DNA of 64,000 nucleotides from an uncultured Schlesneria sp. (GTDB taxonomy: Bacteria > Planctomycetota > Planctomycetia > Planctomycetales > Planctomycetaceae), in the NCBI GenBank assembly GCA_903834925.1, contig CAILLA010000206.1, forward strand, positions 21,977 to 85,976. The letters are read 5' to 3'. Below the pieces are notes generated by a model. It was not told the DNA's origin. It did no database searches and was given only the letters and a program-made list of their open reading frames with translations. A program made the translations under genes and the position numbers. Within the stretch, counting starts at the first letter, position 1. The number at the start of each line of letters is the position of its first letter. Positions 1 to 8,579 of the stretch are shown here, in pieces.

Positions 1-1221
1 CGTCAGACAGTTCGGCGACTGGCAGCACGATACCTGTTGGGGCTGAAGACTTTCGACGATTCGGCTTCGACACAGAATGAACCCCGGTCAATAATTGCAG
101 GGTATGGGCTGGCGTCCATAGCATATCAATTACCGATGATGCTCGGTTTATGTTTTTTCTTTTACAGCTTACTGGAGCCGTTCGGCCTTTCGTCCATCTT
201 CTGGATCTATTGTACGGGGATGGCTATCGTGAGTGGCTGGCGCTTTCTTGTATGGCGTCTTCAAATCGGGCAACAACAGAAATCACCCGTTCGCGCTTGG
301 GTTCATTCGGCGATAACGCTTGGATTCAGCCTCGCTCTGTTAACGGGAATCTGGTTCTGTCCGTTACGAAATTCGGTTACCGCGTCAGTGATCATTGAAC
401 CGAGGTCCGCTCAGCCTGTTTACGTAGAGACTGCGGGAACGGTTCGAAATGTGTTGGCCCACGAAGGGGATGTCGTTTCTGCAGGGGCGGTTCTGGTCAA
501 AATGGAAAATCTAGACCTCGATCGGCAACTGGTCGCACTGGAAGGAATGCGGGCCCTTCATGAGACTGACTTTCGACTGGCTCAAGCCATCAGCGATCCC
601 GACTTGATGTCTCAGGTGAGGACCGCTGGGCACGCTTCTGACGAGCAGATCGAGTTTGCAAGGTCCGAAAAGGATCGGCTTCAACTGCAAGCACCGCTGG
701 CAGGGACGATCGTTTCGGCAAAACGTTCGCCCGACAATGCGGCCGTGTCACAAAATAAATCACCAGCAGAATCACCGGGAATCTTAAATTCCCGTTTGGT
801 GGGAATGTATCTACCTCGAAAAACGTATCTTTGTGAGATCGCCCCTTCGGATCGTTGGGAGGCAGGGATGTGGGTTGATCAAAAAAGTCGCCAATATCTA
901 TCACCTGGGCAAAAGGTTGCCGTCCGTCTGGATGCATATTCCGGGACGATCATACCCGGAAAAGTGACTTCGATCGGGTCTGCCAACGAGGCAACAATCC
1001 CAGCATCGCTTTCGACGAAATCGAATGGGCCGTTCGTGACAAATTCGGTTTCCGGTGGTGAAGCGCCGACTGAACCCGTTTATCGAGCGAAGATCATTCT
1101 CGACAAAGTGAGCTTTCCCGCGCAGTGCGGCATGCAGGGGCAGGGGAGTTTTGATCGTCCCACGTTGACGGTTGGTGCCTGGTTGACTGACGAATTCCAT
1201 CGGCTGTTTGTCATCAGGTGA
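1..1221 (+). CDS. Membrane-anchored HlyD/M50-like adaptor (5' end missing)
   Basis: The frame is open from base 1, so the N-terminus lies outside the window; about 406 residues are visible. Hydrophobic segments lie at roughly residues 42-80 and 103-120 of the visible part. A lipoyl/barrel-sandwich hybrid segment typical of HlyD/RND periplasmic adaptors follows (VYVETAGTVRNVLAHEGD near 140-157), then a second half-barrel motif (LQAPLAGTIVSAKR). This arrangement resembles planctomycete proteins in which an M50 site-2 protease membrane core is followed by HlyD-type adaptor repeats; the HExxH site would be upstream and cannot be confirmed. The gene ends 4 bp before the SecA-like gene, so the two are probably one operon. 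An ordinary HlyD secretion protein is the alternative. Confidence 0.75.
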   Translation, partial: RQTVRRLAARYLLGLKTFDDSASTQNEPRSIIAGYGLASIAYQLPMMLGLCFFFYSLLEPFGLSSIFWIYCTGMAIVSGWRFLVWRLQIGQQQKSPVRAWVHSAITLGFSLALLTGIWFCPLRNSVTASVIIEPRSAQPVYVETAGTVRNVLAHEGDVVSAGAVLVKMENLDLDRQLVALEGMRALHETDFRLAQAISDPDLMSQVRTAGHASDEQIEFARSEKDRLQLQAPLAGTIVSAKRSPDNAAVSQNKSPAESPGILNSRLVGMYLPRKTYLCEIAPSDRWEAGMWVDQKSRQYLSPGQKVAVRLDAYSGTIIPGKVTSIGSANEATIPASLSTKSNGPFVTNSVSGGEAPTEPVYRAKIILDKVSFPAQCGMQGQGSFDRPTLTVGAWLTDEFHRLFVIR

Positions 1222-1225
1222 AACC

Positions 1226-3160
1226 ATGCCGAATCCGTCAACGAAACTGCCGCCGAAACGAGGTCAGTCGATCCTGCCCAAAGTTTGGTGCCGCTGGCAA
1301 TGGGGACGAATGGCTGAACGGATCGTGGCGGAATCTGAGCGATTGCAAGCGATCACGATTCCGGAACTCCAGAAATTGGCTCGACAATCTCGAAGTCGTG
1401 CCCGACTGGCAGCGTTTGACGAACGAACTGTTGTTGGAGTCTGTGCGCTCGTCCGTGAGATCGCAGGCCGCGAACACGGAATCCGGCATTTCCCTGTTCA
1501 AATTCAGGGAGCATTGGCAATGCTCAACGGCTGGATCGCCGAAATGAGAACCGGTGAAGGCAAAACACTCACTTCGCTCATGACCGTGACGTTACTTTCG
1601 TTGCGGGGGCAAGGATGTCATGTGTTTACTGCGAATGACTATCTGGCTGTTCGCGATTGTGAATTTGCCAAGCCTGTCCTGCATTGGTTCGGACTGACGG
1701 CAGATGTGCTCGTCGCCGATCAACTGGAACAGGATCGTCAGAAGTGTTACCAGGCCGATGTAATATATGGCTCGGAAAAAGAGTTTGGATTCGATTTTTT
1801 ACGCGACCGGATCAAGGGGGTTTCTGTCTACGGAACGGAACGCAGCACGCCGGATCAAATATCCCGATCGATGATCCAGAACGGGCATGCGTACGCGGTA
1901 ATCGACGAAGCAGACAGCATTCTGCTCGATCAGGCGTGTACGCCGTTGATCATCTCGTGCCCGCAACCTGTCACTGACGAAGATCTGACTCTCTTTCACT
2001 GGAGCGAACAATTTGCCGGAGGGTTATCCGTCACCACCGACTACCTGCTTGACCCACGAATTCAGTCGGCCAGGCTGACTCAACGGGGCGTTCGTCGGCT
2101 CAGGCTGACGGCAAAACCGATAACGGTCGCTCAGCGATCCGGTGAAGCTCTCTTTTCACAAATTGAGCGGGCTTTGGCGGCTCGTCATTTCTATCATGAA
2201 AACCGAGAATATCTGGTCATTGATGGGCGAATCGAAATCATTGATCAAGGGACCGGCAGAATCTTGCCAGGCCGAAAGTGGCGAGATGGCCTGCAGCAAG
2301 CCATCGAAATTCGAGCCGGGCTGAAACCAAGTGATTCCACCGGAAGTGCAGCCCGCGTGACGCTTCAGGGCTATCTCACAAATTATCCTTTCTTGTGCGG
2401 AATGACAGGGACCGCATTCGAAGCACGTGCGGAATTGAAGCGGACATACGGGCTTCGAGTCATGCCGATCGCGACTCATCACCCTTGTCAGCTTCGGCAG
2501 TTCCCAGCACGCATCTTTATCGATGCTGACCACAAATGGACGGCGATCACTGAGGAACTGATAAAGGTCGTCGAAGCTGGCCGTGCGGCGCTCGTTGGTA
2601 CAACTTCAATCACAAGCAGCGAGCAATGTGCTGAACGGCTGAGAATGCTTGGAATCGAAGTTCAGGTATTGCACGCAAGGCATCATCGAGACGAGGCGGA
2701 GATTGTTCGTCAGGCAGGGGAAACCGGCCGAATTACGGTGGCGACGAACATGGCTGGGCGTGGTACTGATATTAAGCTTCATCCGACCGTTCGCGATGCA
2801 GGTGGACTGCACGTCGTCCTGACAGAGATGAATCGCTCAACACGAATCGATCGTCAGCTGGCAGGTCGCGCGGCTCGCCAGGGAGACCCTGGTTCGAGTC
2901 AGGCATTTGTTTCATTGGACGACGAATTATTGACGATTCTGGGTGCGGCACGCATCAACCGTTTGAAAGAACTCACACGCGGGATCACCAACGGGGAACT
3001 TCCGAGTCAGTGGATCAAATATTTCGTGAAAGCACAGCGTTTATTTGAACGCCAGGCTGAACTGGAACGAAGCCAGCTACTGAGTCGAGAACGACGTCGA
3101 ACAGACTCCATGACCCCACTGGGGCTCGACCCGTTTGTCGAGTTCGCCAGCGATGGTTAA
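1226..3160 (+). CDS. Short SecA-like preprotein translocase ATPase paralogue
   Basis: A 644-residue SecA-family motor, shorter than canonical SecA (about 850-1100). Visible landmarks: Walker A in MRTGEGKTLTS (107-117), Walker B VIDEAD (225-230), followed by SILLDQACTPLIIS, which matches the SecA signature, and in motor domain 2 TNMAGRGTDIKL and GRAARQGDPGSSQAF. The helical-wing and zinc-binding C-terminal region of housekeeping SecA is largely absent. ATG at 1226 is chosen over TTG at 1208 because AGGTGA lies 4 bp upstream and the upstream stop is just before it. Known role of the family: ATP-driven protein export with SecYEG. Inference: an accessory SecA dedicated to substrates handled by the upstream protease/adaptor. 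Confidence 0.88.
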   Translation: MPNPSTKLPPKRGQSILPKVWCRWQWGRMAERIVAESERLQAITIPELQKLARQSRSRARLAAFDERTVVGVCALVREIAGREHGIRHFPVQIQGALAMLNGWIAEMRTGEGKTLTSLMTVTLLSLRGQGCHVFTANDYLAVRDCEFAKPVLHWFGLTADVLVADQLEQDRQKCYQADVIYGSEKEFGFDFLRDRIKGVSVYGTERSTPDQISRSMIQNGHAYAVIDEADSILLDQACTPLIISCPQPVTDEDLTLFHWSEQFAGGLSVTTDYLLDPRIQSARLTQRGVRRLRLTAKPITVAQRSGEALFSQIERALAARHFYHENREYLVIDGRIEIIDQGTGRILPGRKWRDGLQQAIEIRAGLKPSDSTGSAARVTLQGYLTNYPFLCGMTGTAFEARAELKRTYGLRVMPIATHHPCQLRQFPARIFIDADHKWTAITEELIKVVEAGRAALVGTTSITSSEQCAERLRMLGIEVQVLHARHHRDEAEIVRQAGETGRITVATNMAGRGTDIKLHPTVRDAGGLHVVLTEMNRSTRIDRQLAGRAARQGDPGSSQAFVSLDDELLTILGAARINRLKELTRGITNGELPSQWIKYFVKAQRLFERQAELERSQLLSRERRRTDSMTPLGLDPFVEFASDG

Positions 3161-3198
3161 AGTGAAATCAGAAACACCGTTTTGATTTTACATCGGGG

Positions 3199-5895
3199 AT
3201 GCCTGTGTCTGCTGAAGAAGAACGTTTGCAACAGTCTCGTGAAAGATCCGAAAACTGGCAGCGCTGGGGGCCTTATCTTTCGGAACGACAGTGGGGAACC
3301 GTCCGCGAAGACTATTCACCCAACGGCGACGCCTGGGGATATTTCACTCACGAACAATCGCGTAGCCGCGCTTATCGCTGGGGCGAAGATGGTTTGCTGG
3401 GAATCTGTGATCGCCAATGCCGATTATGTTTTTCGTTGGCACTCTGGAATGGCCGCGATCCGATTCTCAAAGAGCGGCTATTTGGTCTGACAGGGCCGGA
3501 AGGGAATCACGGCGAGGACGTCAAAGAGACGTACTTCTATCTTGATTCGACTCCGACGCATTCATACATGAAAGCCCTCTACAAATATCCGCAGTCCGAA
3601 TTTCCCTATGCAAAGTTGACCGAAGAGAATCGCCGTCGAACCCGGTTTGAACCGGAGTATGAACTCGACGATACGGGAGTCTTTCAAAACCAACGATACT
3701 TCGACGTCTTTGCAGAATATGCCAAGGCCTCGTCAGACGACCTCTTGATTCGGATTACGATCGCAAATCGGTCAAGCCAGAAGGCACCAATCCATCTGTT
3801 GCCGACATTGTTCTTCCGGAACACCTGGTCCTGGGGTTGTACGCACGAAGGGTGTGAGCGAAAGCCATTAATCACACGTCATGCCGACGGTTCGTTGCTC
3901 GCCGACCACGTCACTTTGGGACGATACCGGTTGTATTGTGAACAATCTTCCAAAGCACGTCCGGTGTCGTTTTTGTTTACGGAGAATGAAACGAATACCA
4001 GTCGCCTGTTTGGGGCGTCGGGCGATCGGCATTATGCGAAAGATGCCTTTCACGATGCGGTTGTTTTTGGCAAGACGGACGCGGTTAACCCTCGGTTTCG
4101 CGGAACCAAAGCCGCCCCTCACTATGTATTCGAAATTCCTGCCGGGGAACAGGTGACGGTCAGGCTGAGGCTCACCGCAGAAAATCAGCTTCATGGTTCT
4201 CCGCTCGACGCAAGCTTCGACGAGATTTTTGCCAAACGGATCGCGGAAGCCAATGACTTCTACGCGTCAAAAATCTCGAACGCGACAAATGATGCAGAAA
4301 GACTTGTGTCACGTCAGGCCTTCGCGGGACTGCTCTGGAGTAAGCAGTTCTACCACTATGCCGTCGAGCCGTGGTTGAACGGCGACCCGGATTTGCCGCC
4401 CCCTCCAGCCAGTCGGAAATTGGGCCGTAATCGAGACTGGATGCATCTGTTTAATCGCGACATCATCTCCATGCCTGACAAATGGGAATATCCTTGGTAT
4501 GCAGCGTGGGATCTGGCGTTTCATATGATTCCGATGGCCAAGGTCGACCCGGAATTTGCCAAGGAACAACTGATCCTGATGCTTCGTGAATGGTATATGC
4601 ACCCTAACGGGCAGATTCCCGCCTACGAATTCGGGTTTTCGGATGTGAACCCCCCTGTCCACGCCTGGGCCTGTTGGCGTGTCTATAAAATGACGGGACA
4701 ACGTGGCAGTCGTGATCGACAGTTCCTTGCCCGTGTGTTCCAGAAACTGCTTATCAATTTCACGTGGTGGGTCAACCGCAAAGACGTAAACGGTCAACAC
4801 CTGTTTGCTGGTGGCTTCCTCGGCCTGGACAATATTGGAGTGTTTGACCGATCCAGACCGTTGCCGACCGGAGGCCATCTTGAACAGGCTGACGGCACTG
4901 CCTGGATGGCGTTCTATTGCGTGACGATGCTGGCCATCTCCTTAGAACTGGCACATGAGGACCCCGCCTACGAAGACATTGCTTCCAAGTTCTTCGAACA
5001 TTTTATCGCGATTACCGATGCCATGAATTGCATGGGTGGAACGGGTCTCTGGGATGAGGAGGACGGTTTTTACTACGACCAGCTGAAGGTCAATGGCCAG
5101 ATCCATCGTCTTAAGATCCGATCGATCGTGGGGATTATCCCCTTGTTTGCTGTCCTGGTCCTCGAAGGGGACTTTCTGGAGACATTACCCGGCTTTCAAA
5201 AACGGATGGATTGGTTTCTGGCGAATCGACAGGATCTCGCCAGGAAGATTTCCTACTGTGAGCTGGAATGTAACGATGGGACGACCCATACCCATCGGCT
5301 GCTGGCAATCCCGTCGCATCAGCGACTCGAACGTGTCCTGCGGTATCTGCTTGACGAAAACGAATTTTTATCTCCCTATGGTATTCGAGCCCTCTCGCGA
5401 GTCCATGCCGAGCATCCGTTCTCGTTCTGGATGGATGGAGAAGAACATCGAGTTGAATATGTTCCGGCAGAATCGACCTCAGGCATGTTTGGCGGTAATT
5501 CGAATTGGCGAGGTCCGATCTGGTTCCCGATCAACTATCTAATTATCGAATCGCTTGAACGTTACTACTACTTCTATGGTGAATCATTCCAGGTGGAATG
5601 TCCGACGGGATCAGGCAAGTTTATGTCACTCAAAGACGTTGCCCAGGAAATCAGTCGTCGACTCGCTTCGATTTTTCTTCCGGGAGAGGACGGCCATCGT
5701 CCGGTGCATGGTCAAAATGCCGATTTCGCTACCGATCCTCATTGGAAGGATCTCGTGTTGTTTTATGAATATTTTCACGGAGACAACGGCCGTGGCGTCG
5801 GAGCCAGCCACCAGACCGGCTGGACCGCTTTGGTGACACGTCTCGTCGGAAAAAGGGAAAATAAAAAATCGCTTCCCGAGGACAAGCTGGAATAG
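3199..5895 (+). CDS. GH63-type glucosidase
   Basis: An 898-residue protein resembling bacterial glycoside hydrolase family 63 / mannosyl-oligosaccharide glucosidase-like enzymes, annotated simply as glucosidase. The N-terminal part (about 1-350) looks like a beta-sandwich domain; an (alpha/alpha)6 barrel follows, with the general-acid region WEYPWYAAWDLAFH (Asp about 438) and the C-terminal barrel motif NWRGPIWFPINYLIIES (near 768). Members cleave alpha-glucosidic linkages; the substrate here is unknown. No signal peptide is evident, so it is probably cytoplasmic. It starts 38 bp after the SecA-like gene on the same strand and may be co-transcribed, with no obvious functional link. Confidence 0.88.
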   Translation: MPVSAEEERLQQSRERSENWQRWGPYLSERQWGTVREDYSPNGDAWGYFTHEQSRSRAYRWGEDGLLGICDRQCRLCFSLALWNGRDPILKERLFGLTGPEGNHGEDVKETYFYLDSTPTHSYMKALYKYPQSEFPYAKLTEENRRRTRFEPEYELDDTGVFQNQRYFDVFAEYAKASSDDLLIRITIANRSSQKAPIHLLPTLFFRNTWSWGCTHEGCERKPLITRHADGSLLADHVTLGRYRLYCEQSSKARPVSFLFTENETNTSRLFGASGDRHYAKDAFHDAVVFGKTDAVNPRFRGTKAAPHYVFEIPAGEQVTVRLRLTAENQLHGSPLDASFDEIFAKRIAEANDFYASKISNATNDAERLVSRQAFAGLLWSKQFYHYAVEPWLNGDPDLPPPPASRKLGRNRDWMHLFNRDIISMPDKWEYPWYAAWDLAFHMIPMAKVDPEFAKEQLILMLREWYMHPNGQIPAYEFGFSDVNPPVHAWACWRVYKMTGQRGSRDRQFLARVFQKLLINFTWWVNRKDVNGQHLFAGGFLGLDNIGVFDRSRPLPTGGHLEQADGTAWMAFYCVTMLAISLELAHEDPAYEDIASKFFEHFIAITDAMNCMGGTGLWDEEDGFYYDQLKVNGQIHRLKIRSIVGIIPLFAVLVLEGDFLETLPGFQKRMDWFLANRQDLARKISYCELECNDGTTHTHRLLAIPSHQRLERVLRYLLDENEFLSPYGIRALSRVHAEHPFSFWMDGEEHRVEYVPAESTSGMFGGNSNWRGPIWFPINYLIIESLERYYYFYGESFQVECPTGSGKFMSLKDVAQEISRRLASIFLPGEDGHRPVHGQNADFATDPHWKDLVLFYEYFHGDNGRGVGASHQTGWTALVTRLVGKRENKKSLPEDKLE

Positions 5896-5916
5896 TTTGA
5901 AGTTGTGACGTTTAAG

Positions 5917-5965
5917 TCTGCCACTGTTTGACCGTCTTCGGCCAAGCAGTGCTCTTCGAACAAGT
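5917..5965 (+). repeat. Truncated copy of structured repeat family A
   Basis: A half copy of the dispersed palindromic element seen complete at 7356-7452 and 33416-33508. It contains the CCACTGtttgaccGTCTTCGGCCAAGCAGTG-type inner hairpin and then loses similarity. It lies just downstream of the GH63 gene. Confidence 0.6.
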
Positions 5966-6120
5966 TTCATCGTTGTGCTGAACATCATGGGATTCCTCTC
6001 GTCTGGTGAAAACCGAAGAACGTTGCACGGACGCAACGCTTCAATAGTGCTTCCTGTCAGCATTCGATCTGTTAAACTTGGTTTTCGATCGACAACCATT
6101 CTTCCAAGGGTCAAGCGACG

Positions 6121-6525
6121 ATGGCTGAATCATTCAATCAAACGAGGATGGATCGATGTGTTCGAATTCAGCAATCGATACTGCAGAACTGGCAACAAAC
6201 AACCGTGTTCGAATACACCGTTCGAGCGACTGAATCAATTGAAGGCTTGTCGTTGCCGGAACTTCGGTTGCAGTACTTTTCCGTCGGAGTGAGAGACGAA
6301 TTGACCGATCTGCCGTTCACAGACACACTCGTCGTCTTTTCGATGATCAGTCAGGCGATCGCCGCCTTAAAAGCGAAAATGGCAGCAAATGAAAAGGAAG
6401 GGCAAATCCGGTTTTCGATCACAACCGATTTTCCTGACGATATTGCGACCCGAATGCTGTCCAAAATGAAAATCGAAACGCCGTTTGACAATTCCAAGTT
6501 CTTGAAGATCGAATCACCAGATTGA
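6121..6525 (+). CDS. Small hypothetical protein
   Basis: A 134-residue protein, not recognised. It has no signal peptide or membrane segment, and mixed alpha/beta composition with a charged helix (AIAALKAKMAANEKEG, about 79-94). The start is the first ATG in a well-defined frame. A short hairpin (TGATGC/GCATCA) overlaps the stop codon. Codon usage resembles neighbouring genes, so coding is likely, but no function can be assigned. Confidence 0.6.
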   Translation: MAESFNQTRMDRCVRIQQSILQNWQQTTVFEYTVRATESIEGLSLPELRLQYFSVGVRDELTDLPFTDTLVVFSMISQAIAALKAKMAANEKEGQIRFSITTDFPDDIATRMLSKMKIETPFDNSKFLKIESPD

Positions 6526-6674
6526 TGCGAGGCATCAGTCGATCCTGTCGCGGGCTTCGTCCGCAATCCAATTACGAGAAGAATTTGAACCACGAAAAAC
6601 ACGAAACAAAATCATCGGGGTAAGCCGGGCCGCGTCAGCCCTCGGACTGTTTTCTTCAACAGATTCTTCAAGTT

Positions 6675-6850
6675 TGAAACTTGTCTCACCAAGTCAAGTT
6701 TCAGACTTTCTTTCAAAGTTGCCTTCTCGCTCCGCCGAGAAGAAAGCCGAATTGCCATGTGCCGAGTGATCCATCGCGGCTTTCAAGTTCCATTCGAGGT
6801 CTGCTGCAATTCGGTTATCGTCTCGGCGGAGCGAGACGGCTACTTGGTCA
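6675..6850 (-). repeat. Structured repeat family B, copy 1
   Basis: Its reverse complement aligns closely with 44691-44860, sharing the GTAGCC-TCTCGCTC-CGAGACGAT left end, an internal GAATTGCAGCAGACCTCGA block and the TTCTCGGCGGAGCGAGAAGGC right end. Both copies carry an adjacent TGAAACTT/AAGTTTCA hairpin (here 6675-6703). The ends form imperfect inverted repeats, giving a MITE-like layout without coding capacity. Confidence 0.75.
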
Positions 6851-6866
6851 GAGGCGAAGGCTGACT

Positions 6867-6951
6867 GGAGTCTTCGACAAGGCTGTGTCTTCATGGTTCG
6901 ATAACGATTCCGAAGAGCACGGCCTTATCGCAGATGGTAAAACCGTGGCAC
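6867..6951 (-). repeat. Structured repeat family A, copy with one end lost
   Basis: The reverse complement matches 35795-35893: GTGCCACGGTTTTACC, then the AAGGCCGTGCTCTTCGG block and AAGACACAGCCTTGTCGAAGACTCC. The far terminal repeat is missing where it abuts family B copy 1. Confidence 0.7.
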
Positions 6952-7236
6952 CCATCACTGCCGTTTTCTGCCCTAAAAACAGATCCTCCAACATTACCCA
7001 AACCTCGCTGGGCGTTCGACGATGCCTACCAGTCCCCGCGACGCGCTTTTGAATTTGGCCAGCTGGCGATGCAATCGAAGGCCGACACCGGACAATGATC
7101 TGGACTCACACTACGGCATACTCGTCCGATCCGTGTATCGGACGATTCTGGCAAAAAAAAGGCGAACCGTTTTCGTAGAGTGCTGACGGAAACGACACCA
7201 CTCGAAAACCAGTTTTGAAGCCGCTTAGCGGCGACA

Positions 7237-7275
7237 GTGCATAGCCTGAAACGGTTTCCGCCCCAGGCTATGCAC
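7237..7275. repeat. Perfect 12-bp inverted repeat
   Basis: GTGCATAGCCTG and CAGGCTATGCAC flank a 15-nt spacer. It sits inside the repeat patchwork and is not followed by a T-tract, so it is more likely part of a dispersed palindrome than a terminator. Confidence 0.6.
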
Positions 7276-7295
7276 CCATAACAATTGATGTTCAG

Positions 7296-7325
7296 CCCCA
7301 TCGGGCAACGCCGCCAGGATTTTTC
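7296..7325 (-). repeat. Short repeat AATCCTGGCG-GTTGCCC, copy 1
   Basis: On the minus strand this reads AAAAATCCTGGCGGCGTTGCCC; related copies lie at 7474-7500 and 15207-15241. A short complementary block (GGGGC) follows the core in two copies. Confidence 0.5.
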
Positions 7326-7355
7326 ATCGGGAAAACAGGGGTTCCACGGAAAACC

Positions 7356-7452
7356 GTGCCACAGCTTGACGGTCTTACGTCAAGCAGTGCCGAGCGACAC
7401 AGTGAGCGTCGATTTCAAGCCACTGCTTCTCCGAAGACTCCGAAGCAGTGGC
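7356..7452 (+). repeat. Structured repeat family A, complete copy
   Basis: Terminal inverted repeats GTGCCACAGCTT and AAGCAGTGGCC enclose an inner hairpin (AGCTTGACGGTCTTACGTCAAGC) and a second block ending CTTCTCCGAAGACTCCG. The closest relative is 33416-33508. Confidence 0.7.
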
Positions 7453-7473
7453 CCATAAAAATAAAGGCGAAAG

Positions 7474-7500
7474 AAAAATCCTGGCGTTGCCCCAAGGGGC
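7474..7500 (+). repeat. Short repeat AATCCTGGCGTTGCCC, copy 2
   Basis: Shares the AAATCCTGGCGTTGCCC core with 7296-7325 (opposite strand) and 15207-15241 (same strand). Confidence 0.5.
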
Positions 7501-7666
7501 GAAAGACGTTCTTTCAAGGATTGCCATTTTAAGAATATTTGTCGTTTCTGTTGATAATCTGTCGTCCCTATCGGGACTGGACTTATCGACCGGCCACTTA
7601 CCCACCCCGGAAAGGGTGGGCTATTGTCGGGCGTCCCAAGTGGACGAAGAACCTCGCCCGAATCCG

Positions 7667-7915
7667 TTAACGATGCCGACCCTTTGTTGACACAAGATTT
7701 AATTCGTACCGGTGTTTTCTCGAAGAACACTGCTTCATCAGCCATTTAATGTATTTCGGTCCGATTACCCCCGGCGTTGTTGCGGGTTCGTTATCCACAA
7801 AAACCTCGATTTGCGGCAGCATAGGACATTCCTTTCGCAGCAGAGCAACCAGGCCGTCGAAGCCGGTGTGATCTTTCAAGCGTGGAAACAACCACAACTT
7901 TGCACATAACCACAC
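7667..7915 (-). CDS. Unrecognised open frame, possible gene fragment
   Basis: An 82-codon open frame with fairly protein-like composition in its middle (for example GFDGLVALLRKECPMLPQI and GPKYIKWLMKQ). No family is recognised, and no ribosome-binding site precedes the possible start codons. It lies at the edge of the repeat patchwork, so it may be the remnant of a gene broken by repeat insertion. It could equally be a chance frame. Confidence 0.25.
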   Translation of the reverse strand: MWLCAKLWLFPRLKDHTGFDGLVALLRKECPMLPQIEVFVDNEPATTPGVIGPKYIKWLMKQCSSRKHRYELNLVSTKGRHR

Positions 7916-8579
7916 TTACAGAGTCGCATTACGAATCCTTTGACATCGCTTTTTACATCTTCGATTTCTTTTACACTGCAGTTTTTTACTTCATAAAAAG
8001 CAGCTTTCAGGAATTGTTTGGCAGTTTACACAAACAACGCCCTTTTGCGCAAAATCACTGCTTTTCCGTGATCAATTTCTTGACTATCAAAAACGTTAGA
8101 ATTACAATCGCGGCGAAGATTTGGCTTACTCCCCTCTTTCATCACACGATTGGGCTTGGTTCAAGAAAAGATTCTTGGCTGCGTAATGAATTTTGCTTCA
8201 ACCCATCAGTTGATCTCGTTAAACAAGCACTCGTAGTCAACTCATTACAAATTTGCACTGGTTTAACACAACGTTCCCCCAGTACCGTGAACATGTCTAT
8301 GTATCATTTACATACATTTCGCGTAGTTCCATCTTTTGATTATTGATTTGTTGTCGCTCGGCAACGTAACTGAATTTGTATTTGTGGCATTATTTAGCGT
8401 CGTCCCAGATCTGAAGGGGGTGCTTGATAGTGATTTATTGCTTCGCAAACGCGCGATTGAATCGCGTTTGTCGTCGGCATTCTGAATTCAGCGTTTTAAG
8501 TCTCTTTCCCGTTGTTTCAATTTGGGAACAAACATCGGCAGCGTATATGTTTTTTGTTTTAACTTATTCTGGAGGCAAT

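Larger units (their letters stand above)
6526..8579. other. Gene-poor, repeat-rich intergenic region
   Basis: About 2 kb with no convincing gene. The left two thirds is a patchwork of short structured repeats listed separately, including an AACCACGAAAAACACGAA block near 6588. From about 7900 to 8400 the DNA is clearly more AT-rich than its neighbours and contains a 154-codon open frame (7882-8346) whose composition does not look like protein. A hairpin (CAAACGCG/CGCGTTTG, 8446-8470) lies upstream of the beta-helix gene. Confidence 0.6.

Noticed and set aside
1208..1225. Upstream TTG start for the SecA-like gene
   Set aside because: Lies inside the preceding gene; ATG 1226 has a better ribosome-binding site and spacing.
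6675..7500. Clustered repeats considered as a CRISPR array
   Set aside because: Repeats are long palindromic elements of differing families without regular spacers or cas genes.
7882..8346. 154-codon plus-strand frame in the AT-rich stretch
   Set aside because: Rich in Phe, Thr and His without domain logic, no ribosome-binding site, and lies in low-GC DNA where stops should be frequent; more likely chance.
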